From an uncultured Anaeroplasma sp. (GTDB taxonomy: Bacteria; Bacillota_I; Bacilli_A; Acholeplasmatales; Anaeroplasmataceae): DNA of 35,200 nucleotides. A program made the position numbers and the translations under genes. The stretch spans positions 1-35,200 of the forward strand of contig CAKQBG010000016.1 in the NCBI GenBank assembly GCA_934216145.1, read 5' to 3'. This document shows, in pieces, positions 8,208 through 15,190 of this stretch. The notes below the pieces were generated by a model that saw only the letters and a program-made list of their open reading frames with translations, was not told the DNA's origin and searched no databases. Numbering within the stretch: the first letter of the stretch is position 1; each line of letters starts with the position of its first letter.

Positions 8208-8236
8208 ATTATAACATTTTAAAAAATGATTTTCAA
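8208..8236 (-). promoter_or_regulatory. Promoter of the small orphan gene, with a Fur-like sequence
   Basis: The boxes TTGAAA (8236-8231) and TATAAT (8213-8208) have a 17-base spacer. The stretch TGAAAATCATTTTTT (8235-8221) matches 13 of 15 positions of the palindrome in the glutamate synthase promoter, at the same place relative to the -35 box. The promoter is well supported; the operator is weak. Confidence 0.6.
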
Positions 8237-8278
8237 TGATTAATTAATTTTTGTTGAAAAAAATGTTTTCTAGATGAA

Positions 8279-9703
8279 TCAATTAACAAAATTAATAATT
8301 GTTTTTAATAACTCTTGATCTGTTACTAATAATAAAACTCTTCTTCTAGCCTTAGATAAACCTTGATATAAAATTCTAGTATAAATTAAATTATCATCTA
8401 ATACCTTTGATTTTAATTTATCATTTTCATAATAAAATCTATTATCTAATACCATACAAACATTATCAAATTCTTTATTAATAGAATCCTTAGTGTAAAC
8501 CATAGATTCAAAAGGATAATTATCCTTAGAATCAAGATAGGAAATATAACTATATCCACTTTTTATTGATTCATTAATTTCATTATATAAATTATCAATA
8601 CCGACATATTTAATTCTAATATTATCATTCAGACTTATTTTTTTAGAGGAATTAAATAATGAATTTAAGAATAAGCTAATATCCTTATTAGTTCTTATAA
8701 CCTGTGATAATCTATAATTATTATTTAATGTTAATCCCTTTAATTCAGTAATAATAGAAATAAATTCATCAGTATTACTTATTCTTTGTTTTTCATCATA
8801 TGATACTAATAAAGCTTTATTAGAATTATTAATATTATTAATTATATTACGAACCATATTATATGATAATCTTTGTACCTCATCTACTATTAATAAATTA
8901 AAAGATATTTTTGATATATCATCATTTATTTCCTTAAAAATAATATTAGGATATTTATCCATTATTATTTTATGTCCTTCTATTATTTTAAAAGGCTCTA
9001 TAATTAATATTTTTTTATTAATATTCTTAGCTATATCATAAAGTAATAATGTTTTACCTGTACCAGATGAACCTGTTAAAGAAACTGATTCATTTTTCAT
9101 TAAAGACTTTATTAATTGACCTTTTACCATTTGTTGACTATCTGTTAATAAATAATCATTATTTAAGAATCTAATAGGCTCATGAATTGGAGATATAAGC
9201 ATATTTGATGGAGAAAAAATATCATCTAAATTTATAGCTAAGGGCTTACTATTCGCTATTAATATTTTTCTTAAATATATTAAATCTCTTTCAACTAAAC
9301 TATCATCAATATATTCATATACCTTATTATTAAAACTACAATAATTTATAGTATAAATTTTTTTATGAAATAAATTTAAATAATATCTATTTTGTCTTAA
9401 TTGCTTTTCAATTCTTTCAAGTGATACTGGCATACTTTTAAGTTCTATATTCACTACTGACTTTTTAGTTATTTTTAATAAATCAAGCTCTTTATTTAAA
9501 TGAGGAAGCTGATAGCTATAATAAAATCCTTTAGCATTTTCATAATCAAGCTTTAAAGAATTAATTAAAGATTTTATAGTATCTATTTCCTCACTACGAT
9601 ATTGCTTCTTATTAGTAAAATGAAGATAATATTTTAAATATTTTTTATTAAGCTCTTTATTATCTAAAGCTATTAAATCAAATAAATTAATTGCATTATT
9701 CAA
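8279..9703 (-). CDS. PD-(D/E)XK nuclease fused to a DUF2075-like SF1 helicase
   Basis: The protein has 474 residues. An N-terminal NERD-like nuclease core has ELDLLKI (Asp74) and NIELK (Glu87, Lys89), then a Gln-containing helix near 101. The helicase part has Walker A GSSGTGKT (211-218), Walker B LLIVDEVQ (Asp274, Glu275), SYDEKQ (motif III), NNYRLS, EFDNVCMVLDNRFYY and TRILYQGLSKARRR, the order of motifs in DUF2075 and Schlafen-like SF1 helicases. The start codon is TTG (9703-9701), chosen because AGAAGG sits 7 bases upstream and the next in-frame ATG would delete the nuclease. It is a single gene with no partner. The fusion resembles the single-gene nuclease-helicase defence proteins (Nhi-like), but a DNA-repair role is equally open. 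Confidence 0.8.
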   Translation of the reverse strand: MNNAINLFDLIALDNKELNKKYLKYYLHFTNKKQYRSEEIDTIKSLINSLKLDYENAKGFYYSYQLPHLNKELDLLKITKKSVVNIELKSMPVSLERIEKQLRQNRYYLNLFHKKIYTINYCSFNNKVYEYIDDSLVERDLIYLRKILIANSKPLAINLDDIFSPSNMLISPIHEPIRFLNNDYLLTDSQQMVKGQLIKSLMKNESVSLTGSSGTGKTLLLYDIAKNINKKILIIEPFKIIEGHKIIMDKYPNIIFKEINDDISKISFNLLIVDEVQRLSYNMVRNIINNINNSNKALLVSYDEKQRISNTDEFISIITELKGLTLNNNYRLSQVIRTNKDISLFLNSLFNSSKKISLNDNIRIKYVGIDNLYNEINESIKSGYSYISYLDSKDNYPFESMVYTKDSINKEFDNVCMVLDNRFYYENDKLKSKVLDDNLIYTRILYQGLSKARRRVLLLVTDQELLKTIINFVN

Positions 9704-9756
9704 AATAAAACCTTCTTTCTTTATTTAATTTTATCATACTTTTGTAATAAAGAAAA

Positions 9757-9795
9757 AAAGATTTTGAACTATTTATTTAATAATTCAAAATCTTT
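9757..9795 (-). terminator. Intrinsic terminator of the SASP gene
   Basis: The perfect 12-bp arms AAAGATTTTGAA (9757-9768) and TTCAAAATCTTT (9784-9795) are followed by a T-rich run on the minus strand. Confidence 0.8.
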
Positions 9796-9809
9796 AATTA
9801 AGCTAAAGC

Positions 9810-10049
9810 TTACTTTTTATTTTTTCCTTTATTATAAAGCTTCTTAGTCATTTCGCCACCGATACGACCATTCTCTTCTGCTGTTGCGTTTTTACCAGGC
9901 TTGATACCTAATTCATTCGCAACCTCTTCCTTTAATGCTTCAGTATCTGTAGTCTTTTTAGCCTTTTCAACTGCTCTTTTAGTCATATTTCCACCAATTG
10001 AGCCATTTTCTTGACTAGAATTTGAAGCGTTGGAGCTTTTTCTTGCCAT
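9810..10049 (-). CDS. Alpha/beta-type small acid-soluble spore protein, with a duplicated motif
   Basis: The C-terminal half, EEVANELGI followed by ENGRIGGEMTKKL, matches the two conserved blocks of alpha/beta SASPs, the proteins that coat and protect DNA in dormant spores. EEVANELG aligns with the site where germination protease cuts. Unusually, a second copy of the DNA-binding block, ENGSIGGNMTKRAVEKAKK, stands before the first block (about 14-32), so the protein has two GG-x-MTK repeats in 79 residues. The start is firm: GGAGG lies 8 bases before the ATG. Its own terminator follows and it is not joined to thiI upstream. Expression in the forespore is expected from the family; a related nucleoid role in vegetative cells cannot be excluded. 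Confidence 0.85.
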   Translation of the reverse strand: MARKSSNASNSSQENGSIGGNMTKRAVEKAKKTTDTEALKEEVANELGIKPGKNATAEENGRIGGEMTKKLYNKGKNKK

Positions 10050-10070
10050 TAAGATTCACCTCCTTGCAGT

Positions 10071-10103
10071 TATTATGATAACCACAAAAAGACAAAATAT
10101 TCA
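10071..10103 (-). promoter_or_regulatory. Possible forespore sigma-G-like promoter of the SASP gene
   Basis: TGAATA (10103-10098) and CATAATA (10077-10071) resemble the sigma-G boxes TGAATA and CATACTA. The spacer is 20 bases rather than about 18, so this is tentative. Confidence 0.3.
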
Positions 10104-10111
10104 CAAAAAAA

Positions 10112-11353
10112 CTATTTTGTATTCAATTCCTTAATAACCTCTCTAACCTCAAGGCCTAGGAATGATAAATCTAAATCACTATCTTTATCTATAAGAATAC
10201 TATTAGTATTTTCTACAGCATCATTAACCATCTTCTCATAATCAAAGGCTTTTTCAAATTCAATAGCCTTTTCAATTTTAGGAGAGGTTGCAGGAGCCTT
10301 TGGTACATATACAGTACAGCAATCCTCAAATGGTTTTATTGATAGATCATAACAATCTATTTTCTTAGATAATGTAATAATATCCTGTTTATCATAAGTA
10401 CATAAAGGTCTTAAAATAGGATAATTAGTAACAGAATTAATAGTATTCATACTACCTAAGGTTTGACTTGCAACTTGTCCTACTGATTCACCATTAATAA
10501 TACATAGACAATTCTTCTTTATCGCAAGCTTTGTTGCGATACGATACATCATTCTTCTCATAATAGTAATATTATAGCTTTCAGGGACATTATCTAATAA
10601 AGCCATATGAAGCTCCTTAAATGGAACCATATGAACTACTATTTTATTATTAGGTGCATATTTAGCTAACTTCTTAACTAAATCTACAACCTTTTGAGCT
10701 GATTCAATTGATGTTAGAGGAGTAGATTCGAAATGAATACACTCAATTTCAACACCCTGCTTCATAGCTAAAAAGCCAGCAACAGGAGAATCAATTCCAC
10801 CTGATAGCATTAATAAGCCCTTTCCAGCTATTCCAACAGGATAACCGCCTAAGGCTCTAATATTAGTATTATATAAATAACAAGCATTATTTCGTAATTC
10901 AATATTTAATTCAACACTAGGGTTATGTACATCTACAACTAAATCATGATGGTTAGCTAATACATAGCCTGAAATAATCTTAGTAATTTCCATTGAATGT
11001 AATGGATAATTCTTATCAGCTCTTCTAGTATTAACCTTAAATGTTGTTTTAGTATTTACTCTTTCTTTCATTAATGCTAATGCATTAGTTTTAATATCCT
11101 CAATATCATCACTACATTTTACTACTAAAGAATATGAAGAAATACCAGATACTAAGTTTAATCTTTCAATAACCTTATTAACATCCTCATTATTTAAATG
11201 AATATAAACTCTATCATGTCTATTTTCAATTTCAACATTTAATCCCTCAAGCTTTTTTTCAATTAGCTTATATAAGGCACGTAAAAAAGTATTTTGATTT
11301 TTTCCCTTAAGAGTTAGATCTCCAAATCTAACTAAAATTTGATTATATAGCAT
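10112..11353 (-). CDS. thiI: tRNA 4-thiouridine synthase ThiI
   Basis: ThiI adenylates U8 of tRNA and inserts sulfur to give 4-thiouridine. It is also used for thiazole synthesis in some species. The N-terminal ferredoxin-like and THUMP domains span about 1-165. The PP-loop LLMLSGGIDSPVAGF lies near 181-195, and the ThiI-specific CTYDKQDIITL and DCCTVYVPKAPATSP segments lie near 325-360. The protein of 413 residues lacks the C-terminal rhodanese domain, as in Bacillus, where a dedicated cysteine desulfurase supplies the sulfur. That partner is the first gene of this same operon. The ATG overlaps the stop of the TtcA gene by one base (TAATG), so translation is probably coupled. Confidence 0.95.
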   Translation of the reverse strand: MLYNQILVRFGDLTLKGKNQNTFLRALYKLIEKKLEGLNVEIENRHDRVYIHLNNEDVNKVIERLNLVSGISSYSLVVKCSDDIEDIKTNALALMKERVNTKTTFKVNTRRADKNYPLHSMEITKIISGYVLANHHDLVVDVHNPSVELNIELRNNACYLYNTNIRALGGYPVGIAGKGLLMLSGGIDSPVAGFLAMKQGVEIECIHFESTPLTSIESAQKVVDLVKKLAKYAPNNKIVVHMVPFKELHMALLDNVPESYNITIMRRMMYRIATKLAIKKNCLCIINGESVGQVASQTLGSMNTINSVTNYPILRPLCTYDKQDIITLSKKIDCYDLSIKPFEDCCTVYVPKAPATSPKIEKAIEFEKAFDYEKMVNDAVENTNSILIDKDSDLDLSFLGLEVREVIKELNTK

Positions 11354-12195
11354 TATTCTTCCTCTTTCTTATCATAGTCTTCTAAATAACTATGTAAAAC
11401 ACCATTTTTCTTATATCCAATAATTTTATCTAAATTAACATTACTTGCAGCTTTAAAGATATTCTTTTCTACCATAGGATTATAATCTAAAAGCTCATGA
11501 ATTAGCTTTTTTGTTTCTAATCTTTGAGAACCACTACCACCATTATCACAAATAGCACAGTTCTCAGTAAATCGACAAGCACATTGAATAAACTTTAATT
11601 CATTGTAATTTTTCCATCTAATTATATCTCTTTCTCTAATTAGATACATAGGTCTAATCAATTCCATACCCTTATGATTCTCAGAATGTAATTTAGGAAG
11701 CATAGTTTGGAATGATCCTACATTTAGCATATTCATTAATGTTGTCTCAATAACATCATCATAATGATGACCTAAAGCAATTTTATTACAGCCTAATTCT
11801 TTAGCTATCTTATATAAAGCTCCTCTTCTCATTTTAGCACATAAATAACAAGGACTCTTCTCTTGACTATTCGCAATGGCAAATATATCTGTTTCTCTAA
11901 TAACTGCAGGAATTCTTAATAGTTCTAGATTATTCATAATAACTTGCAAATTGATTTCATTATACCCTGGATTCATCACTAAATAGGTTACATCAAATTC
12001 AAAATCTGAATGTTTTTTTAATTCTTGAAATAGCTTAGCCATTAACATAGAATCCTTACCACCAGAAATACAAACACAAATATGATCATTTGGTTTAATA
12101 AGCTCATATTCCTTTATAGCTTTAATGAATTTACTCCATAAATTAGCTCTATAGGTTTTAATTATTGTTCTTTCAATTTCTAAATATCGTTCCAT
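11353..12195 (-). CDS. TtcA family tRNA thiolation enzyme
   Basis: This PP-loop ATPase is of the TtcA/TtuA group, which use an Fe-S cluster to thiolate tRNA (2-thiocytidine at position 32 for TtcA). It has the PP-loop CISGGKDSMLMAK near 43-55, the pair CYLCAKMRRG near 135-144, and IALGHHYDDVIETTLMNM. The C-terminal part carries a four-Cys pattern in QCACRFTENCAICDNGG (C-x-C-x6-C-x2-C), more cysteines than in E. coli TtcA, where a single Cys completes the cluster. Its place between a desulfurase and ThiI, with TAATG overlaps on both sides, supports tRNA sulfur transfer. TilS is unlikely because of the Cys pairs. The exact nucleotide modified is inference. Confidence 0.82.
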   Translation of the reverse strand: MERYLEIERTIIKTYRANLWSKFIKAIKEYELIKPNDHICVCISGGKDSMLMAKLFQELKKHSDFEFDVTYLVMNPGYNEINLQVIMNNLELLRIPAVIRETDIFAIANSQEKSPCYLCAKMRRGALYKIAKELGCNKIALGHHYDDVIETTLMNMLNVGSFQTMLPKLHSENHKGMELIRPMYLIRERDIIRWKNYNELKFIQCACRFTENCAICDNGGSGSQRLETKKLIHELLDYNPMVEKNIFKAASNVNLDKIIGYKKNGVLHSYLEDYDKKEEE

Positions 12196-13298
12196 TATAA
12201 ACTCCTTAATACTTCTAAAAGATAATCTAATTCCTCTTTAGTTGTTTTTTCACTAATAGAAATTCTAATACATTCCGAAGCTCTTTTTTTATCCTTATAT
12301 ACTGCAAATACTATCTTTGAGGGAGTATTCTTTATCGAACATGCTGATTTATAAGAAACGCAAATTCCCTTTTCATTTAGTAAATCAACAAGCTTAGCTC
12401 CTTTATAATTATTAACGCTAATATTAAATATAAATAAATTTTCAAAAGAATTAATAGTAATCTTTTTAATTTTCTTTAATTCATTAATAAAATAGCTTCC
12501 TAATTCCTCTAAATAATGAACATTTTCTTCTCTAGAATTAATAGTTAATTCAATAGATTTTGTTATAGATGCGATAATTCCTAAAGGAACACTACCAGCT
12601 CTATAAATACTTTGAGATTCTCCACCATGAATTAATGGTGTTAAAATAGTCTTTTTTCTTTTTATTAAAACGCCACTACCAGTAATACCACCAAATTTAT
12701 GAGGTGTAAAGCTAAGCATATTTATATAATTAAAATTTATTTCATATTTCGCAATTGCTTGAGTTGCATCAGTCAATAAATGACAATGAGGATAATCTTT
12801 AATGATATCATATATTTCCTTATAGGGCTCTAATGTGCCTAGCTCACTATCAAGTAAAATTGCTGATACTAAAATAACATTATTACTCATTTTAGCTTTT
12901 AAATCATCTAGATCAATCTTACCATTAGAAAGAGTGTTAATAAATTCAACATCAAATCCCTCTTCCTTTAAATAGCCTAAGGCTCCATTAACAGAATTAT
13001 GCTCAAGCTCAGATACTAATATCTTTTTACCAAAGCCACTATATGATTTTGCTACACCTTTTATCGCTAAATTATTAGCTTCTGTAGCAGATGATGTAAA
13101 AATAATATCAAATTCAGCTAAAGAAAAACCTAAAAGAGAAGCTATTTTCTTTTCATAGCCTTTAACTAATTCCTTTGCTTCTACCCCCATAGTATGTAAG
13201 GAATTAAAATTACCTATATATTTTTTTTCTACATTAACTAATTCCTCTAAAACTTCATTCTTAGTTGGGTAATTAGCAGAATAATCTAAATATATCAT
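12195..13298 (-). CDS. Cysteine desulfurase, NifS/IscS family (NifZ-like)
   Basis: This PLP enzyme takes sulfur from cysteine as a persulfide. Family landmarks are MIYLDYSANYPT at the start, SATEANNLAIKG near 70, SELEHNS, TDATQAI, the PLP lysine in SFTPHKFGG, and the active Cys in YKSACSIKN. The start is taken as ATG at 13298, with AAAGGGTG just before it. An upstream TTG at 13328 would add ten residues that do not belong to the family fold. Length 367 fits the short class II-like desulfurases that pair with ThiI in Bacillus. It leads the operon with the TtcA-like enzyme and ThiI and is likely their sulfur donor. No scaffold or SufU partner lies nearby. Confidence 0.93.
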   Translation of the reverse strand: MIYLDYSANYPTKNEVLEELVNVEKKYIGNFNSLHTMGVEAKELVKGYEKKIASLLGFSLAEFDIIFTSSATEANNLAIKGVAKSYSGFGKKILVSELEHNSVNGALGYLKEEGFDVEFINTLSNGKIDLDDLKAKMSNNVILVSAILLDSELGTLEPYKEIYDIIKDYPHCHLLTDATQAIAKYEINFNYINMLSFTPHKFGGITGSGVLIKRKKTILTPLIHGGESQSIYRAGSVPLGIIASITKSIELTINSREENVHYLEELGSYFINELKKIKKITINSFENLFIFNISVNNYKGAKLVDLLNEKGICVSYKSACSIKNTPSKIVFAVYKDKKRASECIRISISEKTTKEELDYLLEVLRSL

Positions 13299-13331
13299 AT
13301 TACACCCTTTTAATACCTTTATTTCCAAAAT

Positions 13332-13360
13332 ATTTTAGCATATTTAGATAATATCTACAA
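13332..13360 (-). promoter_or_regulatory. Promoter of the tRNA thiolation operon
   Basis: The boxes TTGTAG (13360-13355) and TAAAAT (13337-13332) have a 17-base spacer and lie 34 bases before the chosen desulfurase start. This also argues against the upstream TTG start, which would fall almost on the -10 box. Confidence 0.55.
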
Positions 13361-13388
13361 GGAAAAACATTATCATTAGAAAAAAAAT

Positions 13389-13411
13389 AATACTCGCAAT
13401 ATGCGAGTATT
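13389..13411 (-). terminator. Intrinsic terminator after the 36-residue peptide gene
   Basis: The perfect arms AATACTCGCA (13389-13398) and TGCGAGTATT (13402-13411) have a 3-base loop. An uninterrupted T run follows on the minus strand. Confidence 0.85.
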
Positions 13412-13428
13412 AGCCATAATCTATTTAA

Positions 13429-13539
13429 TTACTTTTCATCATTATAGTAGCCTTTATAATCTTCGTCGATAGAATTAACTAATTTTACGAATCCAATTCC
13501 AACTACTACTGAAAATACTAATGCGAATAAATTCATCAT
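13429..13539 (-). CDS. 36-residue single-span membrane peptide
   Basis: The reading frame is open to 13665, but the supported start is ATG at 13539, 8 bases after the strong site GAGGAAGGTG. The peptide then begins MMNLFALVFSVVVGIGFVKL, a single hydrophobic helix, followed by a short acidic tail with DEDYKGYYNDEK. I do not recognise a family. Such peptides are often membrane-bound regulators or structural small proteins. It has its own terminator and lies between the HD-protein gene upstream and the thiolation operon downstream. The ribosome site and terminator make it a likely real gene; its role is unknown. Confidence 0.6.
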   Translation of the reverse strand: MMNLFALVFSVVVGIGFVKLVNSIDEDYKGYYNDEK

Positions 13540-13672
13540 ATTTAGTTCACCTTCCTCAAGTATGTATTTTATTACTTTTTTGTAATTATGAAAGGTGCTT
13601 TCATAGTGTAAATGCTTACTTTTTTTTGAAAATGTTTCCATTTTAATGAGTATTTTTATGAGCAAATAATAT

Positions 13673-14896
13673 TTATTTTTTTATTAAAAATTTAATTGCT
13701 GGTTCATATTTATAAACAATTCTAGAATATATACTTAAATCAAAGCTATTATTTCTTCTAACTAATGTATTATGTAATAAATCACAAAGCTTAACCTCTT
13801 TGGCGTAAGGATTTAAGGCTAATTTTTTTATATAATCCATATAAGGAACCTCATTACCATGAGTAAGCAATAACAATGCCTTAAAAATATCATCACCAAA
13901 TTGCTTAACCTCATTAAGACTAATTGATGTATCCTCTAAAGTATCATGTAAAAAGCCTAAAATTCTTGTTTTAGGAGAGTTAGCATGAACACCTACAAAT
14001 AAAGGATGAAGATAATATGGTTCTCCATTTTTATCTATTTGGTGAAAATGATAATGTAGCATTAAATTGTAAGCTTTTCTTTCCATTTCATTTAAAAAAA
14101 TATAAGAATTAACTTCTACTAAATCAAAATATTTCTTTATGGCTTTATCTATTTCAATATAATAAAATCTATTAATAATACTTATTTTTGTTATTTTATT
14201 TTCTTTTATAAATAGATTAATTTTTTTAAATGATTTATTTAAAATTTCAACATCAAGAGTATTATTGTATACATAGCATAAAATTTTATAATCAATAATT
14301 TTAACATCTCCAAGCTTTGGATTATTATCAAGCTTTTCTATATTAAGATTATTATTAATATCTAATAAATATATTTTATAGCCACTTATTTTTTCACCAA
14401 TAGGATAATAATATATTTCCTCATTAACAGGGATTTTATTTAAGCACTCAATCATAAAGCTAGAGATAATTTTTTTACTAGCTTCATTCAAATTAATTAT
14501 TATTTTAGATACAATTATAGGATCTAATCCATAATAAGCACTAGAAAATAATGAAGCTAAAGGATCATAGTTAGATAATTCAACTGTTTCCATAAAGGAA
14601 TTAGTATTATAAAAATACATAAATGATTTTAAGCTTTCAGCTGACAACATTTTACTTTCCTCTAATAATTCATCCTTATCATAGCCATTTCTAATATAAT
14701 AAATGATTAAAGCTTCACTTGTATTAATTTTTTCATACATTTCCTCAATAGATAATCCATAATATCCATAAATCGATAAAAAATCTTTTGATACTATAAA
14801 ATCATCTAAGGTATTTTTTAAATCATTTTGATTTTTTAAATAAACTGCAGCTACACCACCTAAAAAATCAAAATCTTTTATTCTAATTTTTAGCAT
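13673..14896 (-). CDS. HD-domain hydrolase resembling the SpoT/RelA hydrolase domain, with unknown N-terminal region
   Basis: Residues about 270-407 show the HD pattern of (p)ppGpp hydrolases. HYHFHQIDKNGEPYYLHPLFVG corresponds to the first His region, FLHDTLEDTSIS holds the HD pair and the ED of the hydrolase site, and VKLCDLLHNTLVRRN holds the last metal Asp. No synthetase, TGS or ACT domain follows. The first 260 residues are mostly helical, rich in Ile, Asn and Tyr, and match nothing I know. The protein could be a small alarmone hydrolase with its own sensor domain, or a phosphohydrolase for another nucleotide. The start has GAGGTAG 5 bases upstream. It is a single-gene unit with its own promoter. 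Confidence 0.7.
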   Translation of the reverse strand: MLKIRIKDFDFLGGVAAVYLKNQNDLKNTLDDFIVSKDFLSIYGYYGLSIEEMYEKINTSEALIIYYIRNGYDKDELLEESKMLSAESLKSFMYFYNTNSFMETVELSNYDPLASLFSSAYYGLDPIIVSKIIINLNEASKKIISSFMIECLNKIPVNEEIYYYPIGEKISGYKIYLLDINNNLNIEKLDNNPKLGDVKIIDYKILCYVYNNTLDVEILNKSFKKINLFIKENKITKISIINRFYYIEIDKAIKKYFDLVEVNSYIFLNEMERKAYNLMLHYHFHQIDKNGEPYYLHPLFVGVHANSPKTRILGFLHDTLEDTSISLNEVKQFGDDIFKALLLLTHGNEVPYMDYIKKLALNPYAKEVKLCDLLHNTLVRRNNSFDLSIYSRIVYKYEPAIKFLIKK

Positions 14897-14923
14897 ATAT
14901 CTACCTCAAGAGCTCTTTTGTTA

Positions 14924-14952
14924 ATTATACTAAAAAAATAAAACACTAGCAA
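14924..14952 (-). promoter_or_regulatory. Promoter of the HD-hydrolase gene, with its -35 box inside the feo terminator
   Basis: The boxes TTGCTA (14952-14947) and TATAAT (14929-14924) have a 17-base spacer. The -35 box is part of one arm of the upstream terminator hairpin. Confidence 0.6.
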
Positions 14953-14971
14953 CCATTTTAGATTGCTAGTG
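14944..14971 (-). terminator. Intrinsic terminator of the feo operon
   Basis: The perfect arms CACTAGCAA (14944-14952) and TTGCTAGTG (14963-14971) have a 10-base loop. T-rich sequence follows on the minus strand. Confidence 0.85.
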
Positions 14972-14986
14972 CTTAATTATAGATAT

Positions 14987-15190
14987 TTACTTTTTAGATG
15001 ATGTAAATTCATTCTTAATAGCTTTATTTAGAGCTTTTTTCATTCTCTCATTACAATCGCCATGACAGGATTTACATTCACCACAAGAATCGCTTGGAAT
15101 ACCTTTTATTTTTTTATAAATAGCACTACCAAATACTAATACAACTATTAATACTGAAGCAATTATAACAATTATTTCAATTGGTTGCAT
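14987..15190 (-). CDS. FeoB-associated Cys-rich membrane protein
   Basis: The 67-residue protein has one N-terminal membrane helix (about 4-24, IEIIVIIASVLIVVLVFGSA), a basic turn KKIKG, and the Cys cluster SCGECKSCHGDC near 35-46. It ends in a basic tail. This is the FeoB-associated family (PF12669), found after feoB in Firmicutes and thought to help iron passage or FeoB assembly, possibly as FeoC does in enterobacteria. Its ATG overlaps the feoB stop by one base. It closes the operon before the terminator. The cysteines could bind iron or serve as a redox site; this is inference. Confidence 0.88.
   Translation of the reverse strand: MQPIEIIVIIASVLIVVLVFGSAIYKKIKGIPSDSCGECKSCHGDCNERMKKALNKAIKNEFTSSKK

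Noticed and set aside
13540..13665. N-terminal extension of the 36-residue membrane peptide
   Set aside because: The strong ribosome site lies inside this stretch, directly before the inner ATG, and the extension looks like translated non-coding sequence.
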